Assembly (NCBI GenBank): GCA_013398175.1
Contig: VZRZ01004834.1
Span: forward strand, 838,074-902,073
Length of the DNA stretch: 64,000 nt
Origin: Climacteris rufus
Lineage: Eukaryota; Chordata; Aves; Passeriformes; Climacteridae
Reading direction: 5' to 3'
Part shown: positions 39,437 to 52,399 of the stretch, piece by piece
Layout of the letters: the number at the start of each line of letters is the position of its first letter
Position numbering within the stretch: the stretch's first letter is position 1
Made by a program: the position numbers and the translations under genes
The notes under the pieces: model-generated
The model's input: only the letters and a program-made list of their open reading frames with translations
Told to the model about the DNA's origin: nothing
Database searches by the model: none

Positions 39437-39553
39437 CACAGATTCACAGAATATTGGCAGGGACCCACAAGGATCATCAAGTCCGACTGTTAAGTAAATG
39501 GGCCATATGGGAATTGAACCTACAACCTTGGTGTTATTAGCATCATGCTCTAA
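39437..39553 (-). mobile_element. tRNA-Ile-derived SINE with CR1-like tail (TguSINE1-like)
   Basis: Read on the minus strand, about 50 bases match the 3' two-thirds of tRNA-Ile: an anticodon region reading gctaataacacc, then the T-arm with a B-box-like ggttcaattcc (39510-39520, one change from the Pol III consensus), then an acceptor-end cccatatggcc. This is followed by a linker and a CR1-type 3' tail ending ttctgtgaatctgtg. A tRNA-Ile head joined to a CR1 tail is the structure described for TguSINE1 of passerine birds. The copy is 5'-truncated, lacking the D-arm and A box, so it should not be transcribed by Pol III. Read on the plus strand it could be mistaken for a broken tRNA gene. Confidence 0.8.
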
Positions 39554-39594
39554 GAAATGGAATCTAGTTAAATACAGAGAAAGCCTTCATTATT

Positions 39595-39612
39595 TAAAAA
39601 AAAAAAAAAAAA
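39595..39612. repeat. poly-A homopolymer
   Basis: About 18 consecutive A, some 40 bases from the SINE. It lies on the tRNA-head side of the minus-oriented SINE, so it is not that element's tail. It is a simple repeat. Confidence 0.85.
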
Positions 39613-42600
39613 GGTTATCCCAAATTTTACAGAATTTTTCAAGAAAACTTTCCAGTTAGCTTGAAATAGCATGAGTGGAATTCTACATGAATTTAAAGTC
39701 AACAACAAAAGACCCATGAACTCCTGTGGGAACAGACAGTATTTTGTACTATTTTATTCAACATAACATTTTAAAACTGCATTTATTGCTGTGGTCTCTG
39801 AGTATCCTGCAGGGCATTAGGGCAAGGACTACCATCTGTCAGCCATGGCCACTTAGCTGCTCCCTTGGGGCAGAAAAGAAGGTATGCTGGGTGGTGCCCT
39901 TCTCTCCAGAGGTGAAATGGAAAGATCCCACTGGGTAACTCCAGTGGTTCTTCATGAGAAACCTGCAGTGGGTGTGGATGTAGGAGGTGAAATGTATCTG
40001 GAACCAGGCACATATGCTGTCTGGCTACCACACAGATTTAGCCACAGAAAGGGGCTCTGTGATGATGCCAATGTACAGAGGCTGCCAAGACAAAGGTCTA
40101 AGCCTATATCTGTACATCTCCTCACCACACCGTACATGCTCCTATACCAAGGTCTGAGCAGTGCTAGCAATGAGGAGCTGCAGGGGTAAGGGAATTTGCA
40201 ATCACATTTCACTTTCACAGCATTACACTGCCAGTCTTTCATCTTCTGGGTTATCTGACCTATATTTCATCCTCTCCAAAGTAGCTTAATTTCTAAGAAT
40301 CTTCCTCTTTGTACATTTTTAATTCAGAAGAGTAGCTTTTACTTATTATCCTGCAGGACCTCTGAGTTTTACCACAGGTGGGATACTCTCTACGTTTATT
40401 TAGCTTGCTCAGCACACAGTCCTTTAAGAGTAATTATTGACAAATTAAAGAAGTCAAGTTAACTGTTGCATGAATAACAAAGGGATCACACAGAGTGTCT
40501 CAATGAGAAAAATACTGCTTGAAACAAGACATCACCAAAGACCAGTAAATTGAAAAATGTAAAACATCTGTTAGATAACCCATTTACCATTTGATCTATT
40601 GTCATAATTCTTAAGAAAAAAAAACAACAAACCAAAACAACAAACTCAAAAGGCTACAGTAGCTGGTCAGTGGTGGAATACAGAAGATAGAATTTAACTA
40701 ATCAGGCGATACAAAATTATGGAAATAAAAAATAAAATAAAATGCCCGTTTCTTAATTTCAGTAGAGCCTAATAGTATCCAAATGAAAACATCTGAAATT
40801 ACATCTTTCTAATAAATATTCAGTTTAAATAGTGTACTTAGAGATTTTATTGCTAACTCTATGGAACACCTAAATAACAGATCAGTCATCCTCTATTTTA
40901 TTTGAAAAGTACTGATTATACATTTGACATAGCTCTCCTTCAAATGCTGTTCTTCCTTGATCTGAATACAAAGACAGCAGATGTGATTTTTTTACAGTGT
41001 AACAGGCAACATTTTATAAAAGAATTCAGGGCTAAACAATCAACAAAGTCTCATTACAAATGCAAGAAAACTAAACACCATCATATTTTGTTGTTACAAT
41101 TATGAAAACATTCAGCTTGTGTGTCATGCACTCCCTGCAGGAAAAAACAAGTTCAGCATTATGTAAACAACGACAGTGTCCTTATCTGTGAGAAAACTAG
41201 GGAAAGTCACACCATGAAAATTTTGAGTGTAAAGGAGCTATTGATGTTGTCTCCTCCCCTCCAGTCATACACTGTATTTTAAAAGCCAGCATTTTTAAAA
41301 CTGGCAACTACAGTTAAATCTTAGTTACTATATTAAGAAAATAAATAGCTTCAGTATCAAAGCTATAACTCAGTCTGTTGACTACTACTAAATATTGATA
41401 GTTTAGTTGTGAAATAAAGTCTGATTTTCTTTGGATAGCTCTTGAAATTACTGACATTTCTATTCATTATAAATACACATAATGGCAACAATCTCACAAG
41501 TAAAACAGTATCAAAGTAACACCACAGTTAGGATTTGAACTTAAATTCTTTAACTTCCTTCTATAAATAGTAAAATGTTAGATGCTACCACCTTAAAAAT
41601 AATTAAAGAAAACTTTTTAAGTCATTGATACTATTACCAAGCAAGATATTTATTTCAATTCTCTTGCTGAAGTTTTCTCATAAACTCATGAGCAGAAATC
41701 TCTTTGTTTCCCTAGGAAATTTCACATTGACAATTGCTTTAAATACGGCAATATTTTCTCTTAAGTGATCCTATTGTATTTTTTAAAAATCTGGATCTAT
41801 ACTACTTCTGCATAAAATTAAATAGCCCCTATTGGTATATTTTGAATGCTGGGAAACTCAGAACTGTTAGCAGTGATGGTCCATACCAAAACTTTGTCTA
41901 TGACACTGAGACATGCACTTTTCTTCCCAAACTTGGTATTTATATTCCTTTCTAAATTCACATGTGAAAAGGGCCTCCCTTTTCATTTTGAGGGAATACC
42001 TTGTGTAATGTGAGCATAAATATATATGAAGAAATTCCATAAACACATCAACTGGAACAGACAGTATCATACTTTTCTTATACTGCCTGTGGGTGCTAGC
42101 CATAATATGCAGAAGATGAAGCAAATATTCACAGGGCCAGATGGCAGGATGGCAGGGCCAGAGCACAGCTAAACCACATGGACCAGCAGACAGACTGACA
42201 GCAGATATGTGCATCTTTGATCCAAGGCCAGAGGGAAGCAGGACAGGAGGGCAGAGCCATCACCCCAAAGACCCATGTCTGCAGTTGTGTGAGGAAGGAG
42301 GAGGATGCTGAGCTCCTGAGGTTAAACTCATTGGAAAGGACAGCTTGGAAAATATGAGGAAGTGAACTGGATGCAGCTTTTTGGTCTTAGTAAGTCCACA
42401 GAAGCAGGACACTGTGCAGTTTTCTTTGTAAATAAACTGAATATCAGTAAAGAAAGACCTTATGGTAAAAATCAATTTCCCTTACCAGCAGACTAATTGA
42501 GCATAGCTGTGAATACTGGCTAAACACTTGAGTCAAAAAGCAACAACATAAAGCTTTAAGCATGGTCGAAAAGTTACTAAAAGAATCTTTTCAAGTCTAG

Positions 42601-43786
42601 TCTGGAACATTACACAACTTGTTTCTTCTTCAGCCTTATCCCCAACGCTCACTGTCACCATTCTCAGAGGTTCCTTTCTTACTGCCAGAATTGAAAAGTG
42701 TACACACCAGAGACAGGCTGCTTTTCTACAGTAGGTTTCTTTCATGCTTCTTCAGATTTCCAAGTAAAGTTCAAATACAGATCATGCGGGAAAATCACCC
42801 CTAACAAATGGGAAATTGATAGCAAATAAATAGGTGGAGGCATAAAAAGAATGCTTATCTCTTACTAAACTTTATTTATCTTTGCTTCAGTGTGGAAGGC
42901 ATATACCAGTCCTGACTGTTTTTAAAGGAGAGACATTCAAAAGCCTGTGTTGGCACAGAAGGATGAAGAATGAGGAGAGATTCCAGCTAAGCACTGGCTG
43001 GACTCATTATCAACTTGCTTCCTCCAGCTCACAAACCACAAAATTGTCCCTCCACACCTGATGTCATTACGCAAAAACATAAGATTTGTCTTCTGTAACA
43101 CCCCAATACACAATTAGGCTGGGGAACTTAGAAGATGCTATGTGCATAAATGTGCATATGCCTTTTTGATAAAATCCTGAAGAAATATTATCATTAAATA
43201 AGCCTATGTGTCCCTGTGCTTTATGCCAAGATTAAGCAGACTCATATAACAGTCAAAAGAGTGTAAAATCACACATTAGGATTTAATAGAAACAAAAGAT
43301 CCCCTTCATACAGATGTGAACACTAAGCAACTTCACCAAGTGCAGTGAAATAAATCCTTATAACTTAGATAGTTTATGTTTTTTACTGTTTAAATCTATG
43401 GCTATGTCTTCAATCTTGAGACAATTGTATAAAACTTCATTTTTAATGAGTTGTTCATTTGAATACATGAAAGTACATTTAATTAATGAAAGACTTCCTT
43501 TTCTTCAGAATCATGTATTTTGAGTTTGGGCACATAGGTAAATAGTTTACACAAACTAAGTGAAAGTAACATCTGCACTGTGAATTTTTTTCTTTTCTTT
43601 CTTGCTGGAAACATTCCCTCCCTTCCTGCTAGCAACCATAAATCTTTTTCTGTACTGCTCTGTTAACTTTAATAAGAAGTACAGCACAGTGGCCAGTGCT
43701 GGATTTCACTTACTATAGCTGAATGTTAGGAGCATTGCAAAGTGTTAAGTTGCAAGATAACTGATTCGTTTTTTAAAGACTTTTAT
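39613..43786. other. Non-coding stretch
   Basis: No gene or recognised repeat apart from short A-rich simple sequence (40616-40650, and AAAAT units near 40722-40742). The 115-codon minus-strand frame at 41867-42214 shows no domain and no plausible splice context. Confidence 0.5.
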
Positions 43787-44285
43787 TGGGTTTCCCTGGC
43801 AAGATTTTGGAACTATAGGGTTGGCTTCTGTGAGAAGTTGTTAGAAGCTTCCCCCATGTCCAATGGAGCCAATATGGACCTGCTACTGGCCAAGGCCAAG
43901 TGTATCAGTGACAGTGGCAGCGCCTTTGGGGTAATGTATTAAAAAAGGGAAAAAAAACTGTGCAACTATGGGTGGAGCCTGGAGATTGTGATCCTGTGAA
44001 ACACTCTACTGGAGCAGGCTTGACAGGACTTGTGTCCCCCAGGGAGACCCTCAGTGTTCCTGATGAACTGCACTCCATGGAAGGGACCCATGCTGGAGTG
44101 GTTCGTAAAGAACTGTAGGCTGTGGGAAGTACCCACTTTGGAGAAGTTCATGGAGAACTGTCTGCCATGGGAGTGACCCCACACTGGTGCAGAGGAAGAG
44201 TGTGAAGGGTCCTTCCCCTGAGGAATAAACAGCAGCAGAGACAGTGTATGGTGAACTGACTGCATTCCTCGTGGGAGACTGAGAA
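43787..44285 (+). mobile_element. Truncated ERVL-type LTR, same family as 17796
   Basis: Aligns by eye along the first half of the LTR at 17796: tgggtttccctggcaag, ggcttctgtgagaagttgtt, agaagcttcccccatgtcca, ggccaagg, a TATA-like gtattaaaa near 43937, and later gttcatggagaactgtctgc, catgggagtgaccccacact and gtgaactgactgcatt. After about 44285 the similarity stops, so the polyadenylation signal and 3' end are missing. It also lacks several central segments present in the other copy. It is an old, decayed solo LTR fragment. Confidence 0.75.
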
Positions 44286-47200
44286 TTAACAATGCTTCTC
44301 ACCTTCCTCTAGACACTCCAATAGGAAAATACTAATTTACTAATAGCCTCATCACAGCTGTCTGACATTCCATTTTCTCTATTTCAGACAGGAACATATA
44401 CACTGGCACCACGCATCATTGGTGGAAAATTATTTGGGATTCCTTTCAGCAAAGATTCTGCTCACAAAACTTCATCCAAGCGAGGGAGAAAACTTGCACT
44501 GTTTAGGGCACGAAACCCATATAACAGAATAGCATAGCTTTCTCATATGATCTTATTAATAATGTTCCAATATTTTGTGGCTAAGTTCCTAACTACAGAT
44601 ATCTATAACCTGACTTCTGAAAAACAAAATTTACTTAGTTCTCTTAACACTGTCAGCAGCAATATGTAATGAGAGGATGTGTTCATACTGTTGGGCTGAA
44701 TTTCTCACAGGAGTTCTAGTCCACAATCATCCATATTGCCTACGTGTTGATCCGTCTGCAAGGAAAAGTTTGGAGACAGGCAGATGGTTTCACAGCAACT
44801 GCAAGTGGTCACAGCTGACAGGATTCCAGCTGGGATTCCAGTTTGCCTGCTTGCTGTGCCCCAGGTATTCTGCCCCCTCCTTGCTCCATGCCACCAGGCA
44901 CAAGGCATGGTGACTGTGCTCTGTGCTGTGACATGCACTGCTGGAGTGAGCAGCTCTCACCTTCTCATTTCTGCTGTAACAGCAGCAAAGGTGGTGAGGA
45001 TGAGAATTGTTTTCCCACAAGTGGTGGTTTGGTTGCATGTATCTGTCCCCGGCCTGGTACACACAGATCAGGAAGCCATTTCACTTAGAAATAAAACTCC
45101 AGTGTGGAACATCCTTAATCCCCTGAAACAAATCTTCAGTCTTGAGCAGCTCACCAGATTACCCTTGCTACCAAGCTGGTTCTCATCCTTTACAAAGTGT
45201 CTGTGACCAAATCAGATCACCCATCCTGTCTATACTAGTTTCCAAGACACAGAAGACAGACTATTTATTCCCAAGCCCACTCACTCTGTGGCCATGGCAG
45301 TGACACTTTTCCTCCTGTCCAGGGTAAGTCAAAGCTAAGCTGCCCAACCCAGCCAGCATTATGGCATTGCTCTGCAAGCAAGCTGGTGCAAATATGCTTG
45401 CTGTAGGTGAGGCGAGCAAGGCTGAAGGGCACACAATGTCATCTTTAGAAAGGGGACATGTTCTGCACACACTTACTTATGGAGGGTATACTGACAGCCA
45501 GTGGCCAGAGCGGAGTGCCTGGGATTAGGAAGACACTCCAAAGAACTACCCCTTCTCCCAGTCTCCTCCACATATGCATTTTTGCTGCTCTCCCTTCATC
45601 CATCTAACAGTAAAGCAAGCACTGTGAAGGGGTTATAAACTCTACTAGTTACACTTGCAGCTCCTCAGACCTATACTGCAAATATAGTCCTCATATATAA
45701 GCCATGTAAATAGGCAAATTTTAAACCTTAGTAGTTGCAGGTTGTGGTCAACAGCCTGTAGGAGTTATAACACTCCAGGCTAGACCACATTTTTTTGTCC
45801 AGTGTGGGTCAATGTGGCATTAAACAGAGGTACTGTAACCAGAACGCACCACCACTTCACTAATCTCAAATGCCCATTTTACTTTCCAAGGACACATGAA
45901 GGAGCCACAGGTTCTCTAGCCACATCTCTAGATATAGGTCAAGCATTAAGACAGACAGAGAGCAGGGTAGTACCATTAGCATGGTGCCTTCAGGGAGATA
46001 GCTGTATCTGCCAGGAAACCACGTGCTGCAACATGGAGCCAGAGACCTTTTCCAGGCAGTTATTCTGGATCAAGGCCTTCAGAGAAATGAGCCCAGCCTC
46101 AACAAAGAAATATGAGTAGTGATCTGACTTCTATTGTAGAGTCTGCCCTCTTCTCTTTTCCAGCATATTGAGAGAAAGAGGAGAGTGAAGATTTGTTCCT
46201 GTGAGACTTTTCGTGGTTCTAAGTACATGCTTAAAATGGCAGGACGAAGCAAAGAAAAATGGGACATAAAAATTATGAACATCAGTGCCAAGTTTCTGTG
46301 CCTGATTTTTGCCCATTCCTATTAAACTGCCCATAATCAGAGAAGATGTGTTACAGCATGTTTGCAGTTTCTGTAGCACCAGCTGCCACAGCCATGGAGC
46401 AGTCTCTGTAAGGGAGAGCATGAAAACGCAGAGGATGGGGAGAAATACAGCATTTGGACCTTATAAAATCTGAAAGAATAACAGCACATACTAAGCATAT
46501 GTTCTGGAAATCAAAGACCTGATTTACAGAGGGAATATTTTAAAATATTTCCAGGCGAAGATGGACAGAGAAGGATAATGAGATTTTTACCTTTGGGGTA
46601 AAGGTACCTCAAAAAGAACAGTAAAAAGCTCTGGTCCCTGTGAATAGGGCTATTCTCCTAAGAGGGACAGGTGTGTATTCTCTATGATGTAAAAGACAGA
46701 GGCTTTTCTTACCCTGCTTCACAGTGGAGTTGTCATAGAGCAACTGTTTTGCTGAATTGAAAATATCTGCTTTTTGGTTTTGTATGGGAGTTGGCTCCTG
46801 GCAGAAGGAGAGAATGCTTTCCTCCTCTTGAGGTTTTGTGCACACCGTGGGCTGTGTTAGATGTGGCAGGGCAAGTGATCTCACTAGGGTATTTTGGTTT
46901 CCCTATTTTAAAACTCCAAAAAATCAATGAGTCCATCCTTGATTTGAAGTTTTAGACAAATATTTCTTAAATTGTAATTGTTTTCAAAACTGTAAAATAC
47001 CTTAGGACTGTTCCAAAATCAAATAGCTTCAGTGCCTGTCCACTCATTGTCTGAGCTAAGTGGCCAATAAAGTTGTGGCAATAGCTAAAGAAAAAGATAC
47101 AGGTGATGATATCTATATACAGAGGGGAAAACCTTCTTTATGAGTCTAATGGTGTGCATTTGGTTCTGTTGTCTGTGCAATCAGAAACAAACAAAACACA

Positions 47201-49504
47201 AAAGCTAATACATAATGATGGTTGTTCCTCATGTAGAGGTATGGGTGGTCAAGTACATGGTCCTATCAGTAGCTGGCAATGCCTCATTGCCCAGTGGAGT
47301 TCCACCCAGGGACGGCTCTCCAGAGCTGCTGACTGTGTAGAGTAGGCATAAACAGGTTATCAGGTGGCATAAACTGCATTCATTCCATTTGATATTGAGG
47401 AAAAGGTAAGTATTGGGGAGTTGGGAGTAGGCATCAAATGGCCTTCCAGTCACAGGTCTCATGGAACTTGCTGTCAGCCATGGGAGCACTAGGCAGCATG
47501 GTCATGCAGTTGTCTAACAGTTCAGTGAAGGCTGAAATTATATATTGATCATATTTCCCATGTTATCATTTTAATGTGATTATAACATTTAAAATGCCTA
47601 CTTTACATATCTTTGACTGCTACATCACTGAAACCAAACAATAACTTTTAAGCAAACAAAAGAATAATTTTAAGAACGCAAAAAGAAACAAATGAAATTA
47701 CAGGACTTCTGCTGTGACTGTAATTTAATTTCTCACTGAGCGTGATCAGCTCTTCCTCTTTTGGCGAGGAGTGTGATGGACAGGACCTGTCCTTCACTCT
47801 GTGAACAGATGCAGGGCTGGTGGGGCAAATTGCTTCTGGTGATGACTGCTTTGGCTCAGCAAAGAAACCAGGACCTGCTAATTACAGAAACAGTGAATTG
47901 TAGCGCTGGCAGTCCTTCTTCCAATGTTAGAGAGGGCGTATCAGTGTCACCACCTCTTGCTAATTCCCTGCATTATACAGTACATGCAGACAAAGGCAGC
48001 AAAGTATTTCCTTTACCTCAAGCTATGAAATAATTAAAAGTACAACAGTTTAAATCCCTTGGTGCTGGAGGGAGAGGTAAAGGCAGTGGAAGGGCTAAAG
48101 GTGGGCAAGGGGTGGATAAGAGGTGGGCAGTCAAGTTGTCTCTTCTCAGTCTCAAAACTCAGTCAGTTGTAAATCAGATGACCTTTGTGCTACTTTTCCA
48201 TTTACTTTTCATGGAGTGATTCAGAAAACCCAGTAGCTTAAAGCAAAAGCTCAGCAAACTAGGCTGCAAGTCAAGGCTTGCTTATTATGACCTTTACTCA
48301 TGAAGACTGTCTTCACTTTCTGAAACAGTTTTATTGTGCCCATGTAGGTATTTTCCAACCAGTGGAGAAAATGCGAAACTTGTCCCAAAAAGCATAAAGT
48401 TCATGAACAGTAATTGAAAGGATACAGTTTACAATAGGCTGCATCTTGATGCCTGAGCTTGCCAGGAAAATTTACTTTTTTTAAGTAGTAGCTTCTGGTC
48501 CATGAAACACTCTTTGATCATATAATTTCCTGAACTCAATTGAGAGTCAAGGTGTCGAGGACAACATGATATAAAATGTGACAGGCATTGTACATGGAAG
48601 CCTTCATTGTAAACACCAATCCATCGGATAATGCAAAAAGATGTAAGGTAAACAGAGAAATTGTTAGAAAGATTCTATAAGGGAAGACTCAAAAGTGATA
48701 TGATGAAAAGGGAGGCCATCTGCAGATGGATGCAGAGCTGGCTGCATTTAGTCTGTGCCAGAGGGAAGACAAAGCTCAAGGAGGTCAGGCTGCAGCAAAG
48801 CCACCATAGTCAGGATAGGGGATTATGAGCACCTATAAATAAGCTATGATCTAAGAACTGCCTAATAGGCAGTGAAGGGTGAAGTGAGAGCTTGATTTCA
48901 ATTCAGTTGGAAAACTTTAAGATTGTGATAATAATTCCAGAATCCACTTCAGAACTGAAGTTCAATGGAGCAATGCATTATTAATTTCCCTCATTTTCTG
49001 TACATCTTCTTTCCCCAGTGCTGCCACTATCTGTGAGGTTCACTTTCAATGCACCCTTCTTTTTCAGCAATGATTCTTTTGTTTTCAACATCTTTCCATC
49101 TCCCAGGCTCTTTCTTTCCTTCTGCTTCTTCCTAGCTCTCTGCCATTAATTTCTATCTACTTTTCTGTCTACTCTTCCCTTGCTTATTTCCATGTCTCTT
49201 TTTACCAGCCCAGTCCTAGCAAATGCTTGCAGATAAAAAATATATATGTTATATTCATCACTGGAAGTTGTTGTTTCTAAATGCAACTCCCGATTTCAGC
49301 AGCCAAAAGCCTTTCATTGATGTGATGTTAGAATAACAACACAGGTGGGGAAAGGGAATTGGACTCCCATATTTACAGTTGTTAAAATTACAGACTCAGT
49401 GTTACCTGTCCCTGAAGGCAAGGGTTAAAAGAGTTCTTGTTAAAAGAGTCCTTTGGAGTGGATTAGAGTGGAACAACACTGAATGACCAGTGTTTAAGTA
49501 TCTG
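44286..49504. other. Non-coding stretch
   Basis: No supported gene. Around 44680-45200 GC content rises and frames of up to 140 codons appear on both strands, but they overlap one another and show no domain or splice structure, so I treat them as chance. No CR1, LTR or RNA gene recognised elsewhere in the interval. Confidence 0.45.
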
Positions 49505-49542
49505 TATATATATATACATCTATCTATCTATCTATCTATCTA
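49505..49542. repeat. (TA)n then (ATCT)n compound microsatellite
   Basis: Six TA units, then about six ATCT units. On the minus strand the tetranucleotide part is (TAGA)n, and it directly follows the 3' end of the possible retroelement fragment at 49543-50460. Confidence 0.92.
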
Positions 49543-50460
49543 GGGTTTATTTTAGAACAATTTGGTCGCAAGGGGAAGGAGGTATGTAGCTGTTTTGGTT
49601 AGTATTCTCTATACTAATATAACAATATAAAGGTATAAAGATATCACTTAAGAAAATATATAAGGAAAAGAAAGAAAAATAAAGGACAGGAGTAGATAGT
49701 GGAAAAATGTCACCACCCGTGGATCCAGAAATGAGACTTGATCATTTCAATTTTGATGTCCACTGGTCAAACTGATGTTTGCAGTCTTGATCCATCAGGG
49801 TAGTGGAGGCTCACGAAACACACAGTTCAATGGGTTAATATAAATTCAGGTTTACATGGGAATGCCCAGGTACCTCCCCTGAGGGGGGAGTTTTACACTG
49901 TCTGATGTAACCCTGTGGACCTGTTGCAACATCGTGTTGTCACAAAGTGACATTGGGCTGATGCTTCTTTTAGTGCTGTTACACAGAAGAAAGATCATAT
50001 CCTTTGCATTTGTCAGCACAGACTCTAATCCTGACCCTAAAGACCGTTTATCAGAATTTTCCCTTGGCCAAAAGACCAAGTGGTTAACAAAGAGGAAAAC
50101 AGTAACAGTCCAGCTGTAAACAGTGAATGGGTGTTCCAATGGTCAAAGGATGACTACAGTCTAGAATTTGGATTATCCAACAGCATAAAGCAGTGCCACA
50201 GTTGATGGCCCTGGTGCAGAGACAACCCTCAACCTCCTCTAAAACTAAATGCAGATTGGTTGTCAAAGACTGGTCAGTCTGATCTAACATTTTCATGGAT
50301 GGTCCAAGTGATAAAAGCATTAAAACCACTGTACATGCTCTGCACAGTCACAGAAACTCCTATGAACATCAAGGAAAGATGAGACAGCCACACGGAACAC
50401 GAAGTCTGCCTATGAGACAGTGACTATCTGCTTCTGGCACAAAGGGTCACATAGTGATGA
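49543..50460 (-). mobile_element. Possible retroviral LTR or retroposon fragment
   Basis: On the minus strand the interval starts near tgtgaccctttgtgcc and ends with AATAAA a few bases before a (TAGA)n tail. The middle carries GC-richer blocks, such as the inverse of ggtacctcccctgagggggg, that look unlike the AT-rich surroundings and resemble decayed avian ERV sequence. I could not place it in a family, and no protein domain is legible. It may instead be unique sequence with a chance AATAAA. Confidence 0.28.
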
Positions 50461-50575
50461 GGGGCTGCTACACAGCTGGAGACTGCATTGGTGTGGAGGG
50501 GAAACTCTTGTAAACTTAAAATACAGACAGCAAAATGCATTGGTTTATTTGTTTTACTTTGGTGTGGACGTTTTT

Positions 50576-50592
50576 TGTTTGTTTGTTTGTTT
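50576..50592. repeat. (GTTT)n short tandem repeat
   Basis: About four to five GTTT units. It is a simple repeat within otherwise featureless sequence. Confidence 0.8.
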
Positions 50593-51580
50593 AGTTATTG
50601 ACATACTTTTTTTCTGTTTGCAATGCAAGCTAATTTCTTGGAATTTTTTAGTACCATGAGAGTAAGGCAACATGTGCCAATACATGTCCTTACACAGTAA
50701 GTACTGCTGATAAATATAATTCCTACAGAAATGCTTCCTCTGGAAAAAGAGGTGATTTCTTCCTCTCCCTTAGTTATGGTCATTTCTGCCAATTGTTAAC
50801 ATTTTTTTTTAAAACATCTCTCTTTTGAGTAGTATGTTTTCCTAGACATGACACTGCCAAAAAAAATTGCTTAAAATAGGCACTCTATTTTCAAATCTGG
50901 GTACTCAAGACTTATTTGTATAAATAAAACTGTAGTCAGTGAAACTTGACACTCATCTGTCTGTTAGCATCAGAATGTTAAATATCAGTTCTCTAGAAAA
51001 TTAAAGCTCCAATAAAATTACCTGTTACTAATTAAAAATGGTTGTTTTAATGATTTATTTTGATATCTGAATGTTGAAAGCAATGTAAATGAGACATCTG
51101 GAGAACTAATACTCAGTACATAATGAACACTCAACTGCTGTCCATCAGTTTATTAATAATTATCATGTGCGTAATTAGAACTAAAAATTTAGATTTGCAT
51201 CTTTGCTTTGATAAACTGATTTATAAAAGGCTTGCAACATAGCATTAGTGTAAAAACCTCTTTTGCCCTGAGCTCAGAAAGATTTTTTTAAAGTCCTGAG
51301 GGCTTTTGTTAACTGTTGGTTAACTGTCAGAGCATGTTGGAAGACAGGACCAAATGTAACATTTTGGAGAATACAGCTGCCATTAGTTAAGCACAGAAAA
51401 TGAATTAGTGTCTGTACTGCTGAAAATGTTCAGAGCCTTTAAAATAAAAAAAAAAAACCCTCCATTTTATATCAATTTAAATACATTAGTTCTGAGAGTT
51501 TTTTTGAAATTTGTCCTCACAAGAAGCCAAGTTTTTTTATGGTCTTTCATATAGAAAAAGCATTGGTTTATGCTAAATAC

Positions 51581-51636
51581 TGTATGTGTATATATACAAA
51601 TATACATATATACATATATATACACACACATATATT
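51581..51636. repeat. TA/CA-rich imperfect microsatellite
   Basis: About 56 bases of mixed TA, CATA and CA units. It makes repetitive Tyr-Ile-rich frames on both strands, including part of a 146-codon plus-strand frame (51570-52010) that I do not regard as a gene. Confidence 0.85.
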
Positions 51637-52354
51637 CCATACAAAAGCTATCATCAGGATACATAGAGACTACAAAACCAGCCAAAGTTAAACGTGTCTG
51701 CACAACCTCTTGCATATTCATTACATGCAGTTTTTTTGAACAGATCATTTCACACTATTGTCTGTGGAATACTTTAAACCTCTTTTCACTAGAAAAGCCT
51801 TCCTGTTCTATAAGAACCATAACAGCATACCATCCCAAAATAAGTTTTTTGACAGCCCTACAGGCTGAGTGTGCTATTGCATTCTCAGCTCTTTGTTGCC
51901 TACCCTTTGCTGGGAGCTGTTGCCATTCCCATTTTGCAGGTAGGAAAATCAGGGGGATACATCCCCTCCACACTTGCTGTTGGCATGGCCAGTGGATTCA
52001 GTCTACCTAGGTCTTTGGTTTCAGTTCACCCAGATAGCCCAGAAGTTGTGGCATGATTATTTTCATTTGAAAAACTGTGGATGGGGACAGGCTTACAGTG
52101 AGTAGCTTGGGTACAATAATATCTCCAGTCAGTACAGCCAGCTTGGACAAGGAGGGATGTCCACACCCTCACACCGGTAAAATAGTATTTTTGCTGACAT
52201 GGCTGTTACCGATTCCCAGGACACAATTAAGGAGTGTAAATAGCACTTGTTCATCTGCTTTCCTTTTTATCTTTTTTAACTTCATCTCTCAGTGCAGGCT
52301 TTGCCTGTAGAAACCAAAAAAATGACAGTGAAATACTAAGAGATTTTATATCTT

Positions 52355-52388
52355 ACTAAGATACTTACTAATACTAAGATACTTACTA
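52355..52388. repeat. 18-bp tandem duplication
   Basis: The unit actaagatacttactaat at 52355-52372 is repeated almost completely at 52373-52388. A related string, tactaagagatttta, flanks both sides (52334-52348 and 52384-52398), pointing to a nested local duplication. Confidence 0.85.
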
Positions 52389-52399
52389 AGAGATTTTAG

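Noticed and set aside
39437..39553. Possible tRNA gene or tRNA pseudogene
   Set aside because: The tRNA-Ile part lacks the D-arm and A box and is followed by a CR1-type tail, so a SINE explains it better.
44677..45206. Overlapping 70-140-codon frames on both strands
   Set aside because: Mutually overlapping frames in a locally GC-richer stretch, with no domain, conserved motif or splice structure.
49852..50329. Minus-strand frames that might be decayed retroviral polymerase
   Set aside because: Scattered frames with many stops and no legible catalytic motif; too weak to call a pol remnant.
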